Positions 17,726 through 24,559 of a stretch of DNA of 64,000 bases are shown one piece after another (the stretch's first letter is position 1; every line of letters begins with the position of its first letter). The translations under genes were made by a program, and so were the position numbers. A model generated the notes under the pieces. The model did not search any database and was not told the DNA's origin. It worked only from the letters and a program-made list of their open reading frames with translations. The stretch is from Actinomadura hallensis. GTDB taxonomy: Bacteria; Actinomycetota; Actinomycetes; Streptosporangiales; Streptosporangiaceae. The stretch spans positions 6,262,001-6,326,000 of the forward strand of contig NZ_VFPO01000001.1 in assembly GCF_006716765.1 (NCBI RefSeq), given 5' to 3'.

Positions 17726-19299
17726 GCAGACCGGGACTCGTGCTGGAGGTGGACGAGAGGACGCCCCCCATCCTGGTGCACGAGGGAGAGGGGTTCCGGC
17801 TCGAACGCTTCCCTCTCGGCACCCGAGTCATCTACCCGCCGGACTCGCTGCCCGGCATCCGCGACGTGAACGGCCGGATCCGGGAGGCGCTGCTGAACCC
17901 GCTCGGCAGCGAGCCGCTGCCCGAGCTGCTGCGCCCCGGAATGCGGCTGACGATCGTGTTCGACGACCTGTCGCTGCCGCTGCCGCCGATGCGGGCGCCC
18001 GACGTCCGGCAGCGGGTGATCGAGCAGGTGCTGGAGATGGCCGCGGCCGCCGGCGTGGACGACGTGGAGCTGATCGCCGGCAACGCGCTGCACCGCCGGA
18101 TGACGCCCGCGGAGATCAAGCACATCGTCGGCGAGCGCGTGTTCACCTCGTTCTGGCCGGACCGGCTCCGCAACCACGACGCCGAGGACCGCGACAACCT
18201 GACGTCCCTCGGGCAGACCCGGCACGGCGAGGACGTCGAGATCAACCGGCGGGCCGCCGAGAGCGACCTCATCGTCTACGTGAACATCAACCTGGTGGCG
18301 ATGAACGGCGGCGCGAAGTCCGTCGCGGTCGGGCTGGCGTCGTACAAGAGCCTGCGGCACCACCACAACGTCCACACGCTGCGGCACTCCCGCTCGTTCA
18401 ACGACCCGCCGAACTCGGCGATGCACCACTCCTACGACCGGATGCACCGGCTGCTGTCGGAGTCGGTGCGGGTGTTCCACGTCGAGTGCACCCTCAACAA
18501 CGACCAGTTCCCGTCGCCGTTCGAGTTCCTGAACAAGCGCGAGTGGGAGTGGACGCTGAAGGACCAGGCGAAGTTCCTCGCCGCCAAACGCGCCAACGAC
18601 CTCGCGCCCGCCGGGGCGCGGCACCGGGTGTGGCAGGCGATGCGGGCGCCGTACGGGATCACCGGCGTGCACGCCGGCGCCACCGACCTGGTCCACGAGC
18701 GGACGCTCGCCGCGGTGCACCGCCAGCAGCTCACCGAGGTGCACGGCCAGTCGGACGTGCTGATGCTGGGCCTGCCGTACCTGTGCCCCTACAACGTCAA
18801 CTCGGTGATGAACCCGATCCTCGTGTTCAGCCTGGGGCTCGGCTACTACTTCAACATGTACCGGGGCAAGCCGCTCGTCCGCGAGGGCGGCGCGCTCATC
18901 ATGTACCACCCGATGAAGTCGGAGTTCCATCCGCTGCACCACCCCTCCTACATCGACTTCTACGAGGAGGTGCTGACGCAGACGACGGACCCGGCGACCA
19001 TCGAGACCAAGTACGAGGAGCAGTACGCCACCGACCCCTGGTACGTCCACCTGTACCGGAACTCGTACGCCTACCACGGCGTCCACCCGTTCTACATGTG
19101 GTACTGGGGCGCGCACGCCCTGTCCCACCTGGGCGACGTCATCTGCGTGGGCGCGGACCGCAGGGTCGCGTCCCGGCTCGGGTTCCGCGCGGCGAGCACG
19201 CTCGCCGACGCGCTGGAGATGGCGGGCGAGACCGTCGGCCGCAGCCCCAGCCTCGCCTACCTGCACACCCCGCCGATGACGCTGGCGGACGTCCGATGA
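17722..19299 (+). CDS. LarA-family protein (lactate racemase domain, DUF2088), probable nickel-pincer enzyme
   Basis: A 525-residue relative of nickel-dependent lactate racemase, which binds a nickel pincer nucleotide on a Lys and racemises or epimerises 2-hydroxyacids. FDDLSLPLPP (residues 80-89) corresponds to the family DDxTRPxP segment. NALHRRMTP gives His124, equivalent to the first catalytic His. MNGGAKSVAVG gives Lys199, the expected cofactor-bearing Lys, and the cluster RHHHNVH supplies His215 exactly 16 residues later, the spacing of the nickel-ligand His in LarA. The second catalytic His just before the GGxK loop is not visible, and the DDxTRP Arg is changed. It is about 100 residues longer than LarA. 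A full set of cofactor genes lies downstream on the other strand. The substrate is not lactate by necessity; the operon suggests a lipid-like hydroxy compound. Confidence 0.85.
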   Translation: MSRPGLVLEVDERTPPILVHEGEGFRLERFPLGTRVIYPPDSLPGIRDVNGRIREALLNPLGSEPLPELLRPGMRLTIVFDDLSLPLPPMRAPDVRQRVIEQVLEMAAAAGVDDVELIAGNALHRRMTPAEIKHIVGERVFTSFWPDRLRNHDAEDRDNLTSLGQTRHGEDVEINRRAAESDLIVYVNINLVAMNGGAKSVAVGLASYKSLRHHHNVHTLRHSRSFNDPPNSAMHHSYDRMHRLLSESVRVFHVECTLNNDQFPSPFEFLNKREWEWTLKDQAKFLAAKRANDLAPAGARHRVWQAMRAPYGITGVHAGATDLVHERTLAAVHRQQLTEVHGQSDVLMLGLPYLCPYNVNSVMNPILVFSLGLGYYFNMYRGKPLVREGGALIMYHPMKSEFHPLHHPSYIDFYEEVLTQTTDPATIETKYEEQYATDPWYVHLYRNSYAYHGVHPFYMWYWGAHALSHLGDVICVGADRRVASRLGFRAASTLADALEMAGETVGRSPSLAYLHTPPMTLADVR

Positions 19300-20219
19300 G
19301 CGGGGGCCGCATGAAGCTCGTCCAGGAGATCCGGCTGCTGCGGCGCGGGCGCGACTGGCGGGGACGCGCCCCCGCGCCCCGGTCGGCGCAGCCGTGGTCG
19401 GAGGGGCCGCGCTCACGGCCGTTCCCCACCGAGTGGGCGCGGACCCCGCTCGCCGCGGCCGCCCGGACGGTCGCCTTCGACGGCGTGCTGAGGACGGTCA
19501 CCTGGAACCAGACGCGGCCCGAGATCCACGGCCTCGACCTCATCGAGGGGATCAGGGGCCCGGTCGTGTTCGTCGCCAACCACGCGAGCCACCTCGACAC
19601 TCCGCTGATCCTCGGGTCGCTCCCGGCCCGGCTCAGGCGGCGCGTCGCGGTCGCGGCGGCCGCCGACTACTTCTTCGACGCCCGCTGGCGCGCGATCGCG
19701 ACCGCGCTGACGTTCAACGCGTTCCCGATCGAGCGGCGCGGCGTCGAACGCTCCCTGGACCTGGCGTCCGAGCTGCTCGAGGACGGATGGAGCCTGCTCA
19801 TCTACCCCGAGGGCACCCGGTCGCCGGACGGCTGGGCGCGCCGGTTCCGGATGGGCGCGGCGCTGCTGTGCCGCGAGCACGGCGTCCCGGCCGTCCCGCT
19901 GGTGCTGCGCGGCACCTACCAGGCGATGCCGCGCGGCGGGTTCTGGCCGAAGCGGGGCCGCCCCGTCGTGTCCGTGCGGTACGGCAGGCCGATGGTCTGC
20001 GAGCCCGACGAGTCGACGGGCGCGTTCAACGGGCGGCTGGAGGACGAGGTCGGCCGGCTGTGGGTCGAGCACGACGAGGGCTGGTGGGCGTCGCTGCACT
20101 CCCCGGACCGCCGCCGCGTCCCGCGCGGGCCGGACGCCCCGGAGTGGCGCCGCAGGTGGGAGGCGACGCGGCCGGCGCCGCCGCCGTCCCGCCACCACCG
20201 CATCTGGCGCCGCCGCTGA
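19296..20219 (+). CDS. PlsC-like acyltransferase, last gene of the LarA-like operon
   Basis: A 307-residue lysophospholipid acyltransferase family member: NHASHLD (HX4D) near residue 95, FNAFPIERRG, YPEGTRSPDGWA and VPAVPLVLRGTYQAMPRG. About 80 residues precede the core. The ATG overlaps the LarA-homologue stop as ATGA. It should acylate a hydroxyl group at the membrane, so its product is probably a lipid ester and makes it the last step of the operon pathway. It is different from the stand-alone PlsC-like protein at 7383. The C-terminus is Arg/Pro-rich (PPPSRHHRIWRRR). Confidence 0.85.
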   Translation: MSGGRMKLVQEIRLLRRGRDWRGRAPAPRSAQPWSEGPRSRPFPTEWARTPLAAAARTVAFDGVLRTVTWNQTRPEIHGLDLIEGIRGPVVFVANHASHLDTPLILGSLPARLRRRVAVAAAADYFFDARWRAIATALTFNAFPIERRGVERSLDLASELLEDGWSLLIYPEGTRSPDGWARRFRMGAALLCREHGVPAVPLVLRGTYQAMPRGGFWPKRGRPVVSVRYGRPMVCEPDESTGAFNGRLEDEVGRLWVEHDEGWWASLHSPDRRRVPRGPDAPEWRRRWEATRPAPPPSRHHRIWRRR

Positions 20220-20241
20220 CGACCGGCTCCCTCGGGGAACG

Positions 20242-20276
20242 CGGGCGCCCCGGCCGACGAAGCCCGGCGGCGCCCG
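20242..20276. terminator. Candidate bidirectional terminator between the convergent lipid and lar operons
   Basis: CGGGCGCC (20242-20249) pairs with GGCGCCCG (20269-20276), with further imperfect pairing inside. It sits in the 91-base gap between the acyltransferase stop and the LarC-like stop. Confidence 0.4.
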
Positions 20277-20310
20277 TCCCCCTGCCGTGAACTCCCGGGG
20301 GCGGGAGGGT

Positions 20311-21054
20311 TCAGGGAGCCTCGCCGAGGACGACCTGGGTCACGTTCGGGAAGTCGCCGAAGACCTTCGTCCCCGCCCCGTACCCGTTGCCGGTGACGGT
20401 CATCGCCGGCATCGGGCCGAACTCGTCCGCGAGGACGACCAGCAGCGCGGTTCCCGTGGGGGTGGCCATCTCGGCGTCGATGTCGTGGCCGCGCATCGGC
20501 GCGCGGGCGCGGGCGAGCAGCTCGACGACCGCCGGGCCGGGATTGGGGATCAGGCCGTGGCGGCACCGGATGAACCCGCGCCCGACCGGGATCGGCGCGG
20601 CCCGCACCTCGTCCACGCCGAGGGTCTCCAGGGCGGCGCACGACCCGACGACGTCCACGATCGCGTCGTGGCCGCCGACCTCGTGGAAGTGCACGTCCTC
20701 CGGCGGCGTGCCGTGCACGGCGCCCTCGGCCTCCGCGAGCGCCCGGAACACGGCGAGGGCCCGGTCCCGGACGCGGCCCGGCAGCGGCGCGGACCCGACG
20801 AGGTCCTCGATGACGGCGTGCGTCCGGGACACCGCGTCGTCCTCGACCCCGACGACCGCGCGGGTCGCCGCGATGCCGCGCCGCATGACCCGTTCCGCGT
20901 CCAGGGACCAGCCGGGGACGTCGAGCCCCTTGAGCATGCCGCGGACCTCGTCGAGGTCGGCGCCCGCGTCCAGCAGCGCGCCGAGGGCCATGTCCCCGGC
21001 CACCCCGGCGAAGCAGTTGAAGTAGGCGATGGTCCTTCTCTCGGCGGTCTTCAT
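20311..21054 (-). CDS. larC: LarC-like nickel insertion protein, N-terminal (LarC1) domain only
   Basis: A 247-residue protein matching the N-terminal domain of LarC (DUF111), the CTP-dependent enzyme that inserts nickel into the pincer nucleotide. Motifs: CFAGVAGDMALGALLDAGA at 14-32, VHFHEVGGHDAIVDVVG at 121-137, PNPGPAVVELL, ATPTGTALL at 197-205 and GYGAGTK with PNV near 224-238. In L. plantarum, LarC1 and LarC2 are joined by programmed frameshifting and the C-terminal domain binds CTP. Here the frame stops directly after the LarC1 core and only 91 bases separate it from the opposing gene, so no LarC2 is encoded locally. Its ATG overlaps the preceding gene as ATGA. It is the last gene of larE-larB-larB-larC. 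Confidence 0.88.
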   Translation of the reverse strand: MKTAERRTIAYFNCFAGVAGDMALGALLDAGADLDEVRGMLKGLDVPGWSLDAERVMRRGIAATRAVVGVEDDAVSRTHAVIEDLVGSAPLPGRVRDRALAVFRALAEAEGAVHGTPPEDVHFHEVGGHDAIVDVVGSCAALETLGVDEVRAAPIPVGRGFIRCRHGLIPNPGPAVVELLARARAPMRGHDIDAEMATPTGTALLVVLADEFGPMPAMTVTGNGYGAGTKVFGDFPNVTQVVLGEAP

Positions 21055-21668
21055 GCGAGCAGCCTCCTGGCGAACACCGCGGCCCCCAGGCCGTCGTCGA
21101 CTCCGGTGACGGCGAGGCCCGGCGCGCCGGAGGCCAGCAGCGCCGCGAGCGCCGCGAGGCCCCCGTCCGCGCTGCCGTAGCCGACGCTCGTCGGCACCGC
21201 CACGACCGGGCGCGACGCGAGCCTCGCCGCCACCGACGGCAGCGCGCCGTCCATGCCCGCCACGACGATGAGCAGCCGCGCCTCGTCCAGCTCGTCCCGC
21301 ACCGCGAGGAGACGGTGCAGGCCCGCCACCCCGACGTCGGCGGTCAGCGTCGCGGGCAGGCCCAGCGCGGCGGCCGCCGCCACCGCCTCCTCCGCCACCG
21401 GCAGGTCGGCCGTGCCCGCCGAGACGACCGCGACCGGCCGCGGCGTCCACGAGCACGGGCGGGGACGCGGGCGGGTCAGCACCACGAGCCCGGAGCGCGG
21501 ATGGTGGACGGCGTCGGGCGCGGCCTCGCGCGCCGCCTCGAACTGCTCCCGCGACGCGCGCCGGAGGAAGGCGGCCTCCGCGTCGCGGGCGAGCAGGTCC
21601 TTGACGCACTCGCGCACCCGGTCCAGGTCGAGGCCGCCGGCGTCGGCGGCGGCGACGGGGCGGATCAC
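21051..21668 (-). CDS. LarB paralogue 2: AIR-carboxylase-like core retained, N- and C-terminal motifs changed
   Basis: A 205-residue LarB-like protein. LarB carboxylates and hydrolyses nicotinic acid adenine dinucleotide in the first step of pincer cofactor synthesis. This copy has the PurE-like core almost canonical: VVSAGTADLPVAEEA (81-95), DVGVAGLHRLL (111-121), VAGMDGALPSV (136-146) and PTSVGYGSADGG (159-170). The usual N-terminal block ending PEVIFGEGK is absent, and the C-terminal block that normally reads NSCA...NIDNGFGAG is here SGAPGLAVTGVDDGLGA, without the Cys. The GTG at 21668 overlaps the upstream gene as GTGA. It is the complement of the other LarB paralogue next to it. Confidence 0.82.
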   Translation of the reverse strand: MIRPVAAADAGGLDLDRVRECVKDLLARDAEAAFLRRASREQFEAAREAAPDAVHHPRSGLVVLTRPRPRPCSWTPRPVAVVSAGTADLPVAEEAVAAAAALGLPATLTADVGVAGLHRLLAVRDELDEARLLIVVAGMDGALPSVAARLASRPVVAVPTSVGYGSADGGLAALAALLASGAPGLAVTGVDDGLGAAVFARRLLA

Positions 21669-22393
21669 ACGGCCTCCCCCGCGCCCGTGCACGCCCGCGT
21701 CTCGACGGGGTGAGCCGTGTTCACGAGGTGGGCCGTGTTGACGAGATGGGCGGAGTACCCGGCGCCGTATCCGTTGTCGATGTTGACCACGACCACCCCC
21801 GGGGAGCAGGCGTTCAGCGCCGACAGCAGCGCCGCCCGGCCCGGCAGGGCCCCGCCCGCCGAGGTCGGCAGCGCGATGACCATGCGGTCCACCAGGCCGG
21901 ACACCAGGGTGGGCAGGGCCCCGCCCGTCCCGTCGGCCACGACGAACACCTCGGGGGCCTCCTGCTCGCGCAGCCAGCCGGGCAGCGCGGACGGGTCGTG
22001 CGCGGGCGCGTCGTAGCGGCGCACGACGCGGCTGCCCATCGCCTCCGCGACCAGCGCGGCCTCCTCGGCGGCCGGCTCGTCCCCGGGCCTGCCGCACACG
22101 ACCGCGACGCGTCCCGCGCCGTTCCGCGCGACCGGCGCGAGGACGGCCAGCCGGGCGCGCTCGTGCACGACCGCCCCGGGGAACGCGGCGCGCAGCGCGT
22201 GCAGGGTCTCGCGGGACGCGCGGGTGGCGAGCACGTTCGTCGCCCCGGCGCCGGTCAGGCTCCGGGCGATCGCGACGACCTCCTCGGTCGTCTTGCCCTC
22301 GCAGAACACCGCCTCCGGGTGGCCGCGGCGCCGTCCGCGTCCGAGGTCGACGCGGGCGAAGCCCAGCTCGTCGACGGCCTCCGGGGTGGTCAT
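21665..22393 (-). CDS. larB: LarB paralogue 1: N- and C-terminal LarB motifs retained, core loop degenerate
   Basis: A 242-residue protein of normal LarB length. The N-terminus GFARVDLGRGRRRGHPEAVF with EGKT is the LarB signature, and the C-terminus has LNACSPGVVVVNIDNGYGAG (193-212) including the conserved Cys196. In contrast, the core is altered: the family SAGTxDxP loop is CGRPGDEP, and VAGMEGALP is VADGTGGALP. I chose ATG at 22393, which overlaps a short upstream ORF; a TTG 60 bases upstream is open but has no ribosome binding site. A short repeat AHLVNTAHLVNTAHPV is near the C-terminus. It probably acts with the second LarB paralogue, whose losses are the reverse. Confidence 0.85.
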   Translation of the reverse strand: MTTPEAVDELGFARVDLGRGRRRGHPEAVFCEGKTTEEVVAIARSLTGAGATNVLATRASRETLHALRAAFPGAVVHERARLAVLAPVARNGAGRVAVVCGRPGDEPAAEEAALVAEAMGSRVVRRYDAPAHDPSALPGWLREQEAPEVFVVADGTGGALPTLVSGLVDRMVIALPTSAGGALPGRAALLSALNACSPGVVVVNIDNGYGAGYSAHLVNTAHLVNTAHPVETRACTGAGEAV

Positions 22394-22437
22394 GAGGCGG
22401 CTCGCACGCGGGTCGGGCCGGGCGGCCGGTGCGCCAT
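22390..22437 (-). CDS. Possible 15-codon leader ORF between larE and larB
   Basis: A strong GAAGGAG is followed after 7 bases by an ATG that opens a 15-codon frame (MAHRPPGPTRVRAAS). Its TGA overlaps the LarB ATG as ATGA. The best Shine-Dalgarno in the larE-larB gap therefore serves this mini-ORF, not larB directly, so larB would be translated by reinitiation. It parallels the 28-codon ORF at the head of the opposing operon. It could still be chance. Confidence 0.35.
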   Translation of the reverse strand: MAHRPPGPTRVRAAS

Positions 22438-22481
22438 GGGGGTTCTCCTTCAATCAGTCATGACCGGACTCTAGTGATCAT

Positions 22482-23354
22482 CTACGACGCGGCGCGCACA
22501 CTCGGCAGGCCGAGGACGGCGTTGTGGCTGCCCTGCCGGTAGGGCTCCAGGTCGAGGGTCACGTAGCGGAAACCGGCGTCCTTGAGGAGCGCGACGATCG
22601 CGGGCGCCCGCTCGGCGGCGCGCGCGATGTCGGCGGCCTCCACCTCGATCCGGGCGAGGTCGCCGCCCTGGTCGCGCACCCGGAGCCGCCCGCCGAACCC
22701 GGCGCGGCGCAGCGCGGCCTCGGCGTCCTCGACCCGCCGGAGCGCCTCCCGCGTCACCGGCACGCCGTAGGCGATCCGCGACGACAGGCACGCCGAGGCG
22801 GGCTTGTCGGACGTGGGGAGCCCCAGCCCGCGGGCGGCGGCGCGCACGTCGGCCTTGCTCAGCCCCGCGTCCACCATCGGGAACCGCGCCCCCATCCGGC
22901 GGGCGGCGCTCTGCCCTGGACGGTGGTCGCCGAGGTCGTCGGTGTTCACGCCGAGCAGGACCGGCCAGTCCCCCGCCTCCGCCGCGACCGCGTTCAGCAC
23001 CGAGACGAGGGCCTCCTTGCAGAACCGGCAGCGGTCGGCGCGGTTGGCGGCGTACCGCTCGTCGTCCAGCTCGCGGGTCGGCACCACGCGGTGCCGCATG
23101 CCGAGCCGCGCGGCCTGCGCGCGGGCGTCGGCCAGCTCCGTCCGGGCGAGGGACGGCGAGTCCGCGGTGACCGCGAGGGCCCGTTCCCCCAGCTCCCGGT
23201 GCGCCAGGTAGGCCAGCAGCGAGCTGTCGACCCCGCCCGAGTAGGCGACCACGGCGCCCGGCAGGGAGGCGAGCTCCCTCCGCAGGGCGGCGACCTTGGA
23301 CGGCACCGCGTCCGCCGGCGTGTCCGGTGGCCGCGGGACGGGCCTGTCGGGCAT
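22482..23354 (-). CDS. larE: LarE, ATP-dependent sulfur transferase of nickel-pincer cofactor synthesis
   Basis: A 290-residue PP-loop enzyme that adenylates and thiolates the carboxylated pyridinium mononucleotide in nickel-pincer nucleotide synthesis. SGGVDSS (39-45) is the PP-loop. RCRFCK gives Cys109 and Cys112, and SACLSSRIAYG gives Cys189. The last Cys corresponds to the sacrificial Cys of L. plantarum LarE; the extra CxxC matches the three-cysteine type reported to hold a [4Fe-4S] cluster and act catalytically, so this one is probably of the cluster type. AAGGAG lies 6 bases before the ATG. It is the first gene of the operon; a TAGCGT -10-like hexamer (23394-23389) lies 35 bases upstream. 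Confidence 0.9.
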   Translation of the reverse strand: MPDRPVPRPPDTPADAVPSKVAALRRELASLPGAVVAYSGGVDSSLLAYLAHRELGERALAVTADSPSLARTELADARAQAARLGMRHRVVPTRELDDERYAANRADRCRFCKEALVSVLNAVAAEAGDWPVLLGVNTDDLGDHRPGQSAARRMGARFPMVDAGLSKADVRAAARGLGLPTSDKPASACLSSRIAYGVPVTREALRRVEDAEAALRRAGFGGRLRVRDQGGDLARIEVEAADIARAAERAPAIVALLKDAGFRYVTLDLEPYRQGSHNAVLGLPSVRAAS

Positions 23355-23451
23355 GGGTTCTCCTTCGGCGTGGTCCTCTCCGGCTGCGACGCTAGACGCG
23401 GGGAGGGCTCGCCGAATCCGTCATCCGACGGGTGTCCCGTGATGCGGCCTC

Positions 23452-23520
23452 CGATGCGCATCGCGGTCCGCGTTCGATGCGCATCGCGGTACGCGGCCGA
23501 TGCACATCGCGGTGCCCCTG
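23452..23520. repeat. Three 23-bp tandem repeats carrying the palindrome GATGCGCATC upstream of larE
   Basis: Units begin at 23452, 23475 and 23498. The first two contain c-GATGCGCATC-GCGGT, the third c-GATGCACATC-GCGGT, each followed by a 7-base variable spacer. The 10-bp core of the first two is a perfect palindrome; a weaker GTGCGCAC palindrome follows near 23523. The array is about 100-165 bases upstream of the larE start. Arrays of evenly spaced palindromes in front of a metal-cofactor operon are plausible regulator sites. Confidence 0.6.
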
Positions 23521-23629
23521 CGTGTGCGCACGGCCTCGGCGCCCGCCAGGCCGCTCGGAAGGGTTCTGAGCACGATCCCGGCCCGGCGGACGCCGCGGTC
23601 ATGGGCGCGGAGCAACCCCGCACCCACTA

Positions 23630-23646
23630 TTGCAACTCATTCGCAG
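23630..23646. promoter_or_regulatory. Candidate Nur-type (nickel, Fur family) operator upstream of the lar operon
   Basis: TTGCAA-CTCAT-TCGCAG resembles the Streptomyces Nur box as I remember it, tTGCaa-N5-ttGCAA, with two mismatches in the right half. It lies in an AT-richer patch about 275 bases upstream of larE. On the minus strand it overlaps the spacer of a weak promoter-like pair, TCGACT (23655-23650) and CAATAG (23632-23627). Assignment is tentative. Confidence 0.35.
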
Positions 23647-23788
23647 TTGAGTCGATAACGCAACAGCAAAGAAAGGTGCGATTGGCGGCCCCGGGGCGCG
23701 GTCGGGAGGCACGCCTCAGCCGGCGTCCGCCGGTCGTGATGGTGATCGAGACACGCGTCACGGCCGCGTTCGCCCGTCTGAGCGATCG

Positions 23789-24130
23789 TCAGCGGGGGCG
23801 CGCGCCGCGCAGGCGGGACATCAGCCTGCGGGCCTTCTCCCGGTTGCGCGGATCGTTCACGAAGCTCTCCGCTCTTGCACGCGCCCTCTGCGCCTGCGGA
23901 CTGCGCGCCGCCTGCTCGGCCTTCGCCCGGACCTTCTGCGCCTGCGGGCTCCGCGCGGCCTGCTCCGCCTTGACCCGAATCTTCTGCGCCTGCGGGCTCC
24001 GCGCCGCCTGCTCCGCCTTCGCCCGGACCTTCTGCGCCTGCGGACTGCGCGCCGCCTGCTCCGCCTTGACCCGAGCCTTCTGCACCTGCGGCCCTCGCAC
24101 GAACCGCATGATCCGATCGATCAACGCCAT
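23789..24130 (-). CDS. Small basic protein with four 16-residue repeats
   Basis: A 113-residue, Lys/Arg/Ala/Gln-rich protein of unknown function. Residues 19-82 are four near-identical 16-residue units of the form (V/I)R(A/V)KAEQAARSPQAQK, predicted helical. The N-terminus MALIDRIMRFVRGPQ and the C-terminus NDPRNREKARRLMSRLRG match the paralogue at 24288. There is no signal peptide or membrane segment. The high positive charge could suit nucleic-acid or membrane binding, but this is speculation. The ATG at 24130 has a GGGAGG nearby, and an ECF-type promoter lies about 30 bases upstream. Confidence 0.7.
   Translation of the reverse strand: MALIDRIMRFVRGPQVQKARVKAEQAARSPQAQKVRAKAEQAARSPQAQKIRVKAEQAARSPQAQKVRAKAEQAARSPQAQRARARAESFVNDPRNREKARRLMSRLRGARPR
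23885..24076 (-). repeat. Four 48-bp in-frame tandem repeats within the repeat-protein gene
   Basis: Four consecutive 48-bp units encode residues 19-82. They alternate between two nearly identical versions (VRAK and (A/I)RVK starts), which suggests recent duplication of a two-unit block and a potential for length variation. Confidence 0.8.
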
Positions 24131-24160
24131 GGTGCGTTCCTCCCCTGCCCTCTACCGCCC

Positions 24161-24185
24161 AACGACGGCCCGCTCCCGAAAGTTC
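24161..24185 (-). promoter_or_regulatory. ECF-sigma-type promoter of the repeat-protein gene
   Basis: On the minus strand GAAC (24185-24182) is followed after exactly 17 bases by CGTT (24164-24161). This fits ECF promoters of the SigE/SigH kind (GGAAC...GTT). The surrounding 35 bases are conserved with the promoter of the paralogue at 24443. Confidence 0.5.
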
Positions 24186-24287
24186 GGGGCGCGCGGTGGA
24201 ACGCACGGCTTCCGGAGACGCGACGCCCGGAAACGGGGGCGGGCCGGAGGAACCGGCCGCCCGCCGCTTCGGCGGCCTCGGCGGGGG

Positions 24288-24443
24288 TCAGTAGCGGCGG
24301 CGGCCGCCGCCGCGGAACCGGGACAGGAGCCGGCGGGCCTTGGCCTGGGTGCGCGGGTCGCGGGCCATCCGCTCGACCCTCGCCCTCGTCCGCCGGCCCT
24401 GCGGACTCTGGAAGTACCTTCTGATCCGGTCGACGACGGCCAT
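24288..24443 (-). CDS. Small 51-residue basic protein, short paralogue of the repeat protein
   Basis: The frame begins MAVVDRIRRYFQSPQGRRTR, continues ARVERMARDPRTQAKARRLL and ends SRFRGGGRRRY. GGAGGAG lies 7 bases before the ATG. The start (DRIRR...SPQ) and the end (DPR...KARRL(L/M)SR(F/L)RG) match the 113-residue neighbour, but it has only one helical unit in place of four. Both genes also share an upstream promoter block. The gene is short but well supported by the paralogy and the ribosome binding site. Function is unknown. Confidence 0.65.
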   Translation of the reverse strand: MAVVDRIRRYFQSPQGRRTRARVERMARDPRTQAKARRLLSRFRGGGRRRY

Positions 24444-24475
24444 GTCTCTTCTCCTCCGCCTGGCGTTGACTGCTC

Positions 24476-24500
24476 AACGTCTGCCCGCTCGCAAGAGTTC
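24476..24500 (-). promoter_or_regulatory. ECF-sigma-type promoter of the 51-residue paralogue
   Basis: GAAC (24500-24497) and CGTT (24479-24476) on the minus strand are again 17 bases apart. The context CCGAACTCTTGCGAGCGGGC matches the promoter block of the neighbouring paralogue at most positions, so promoter and gene were duplicated together. Confidence 0.5.
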
Positions 24501-24559
24501 GGAACATCAGGCGGGGATTTCGTCCTCGCCGCCGCCGGAGTCGCCGCCGCCGGCGCGGA

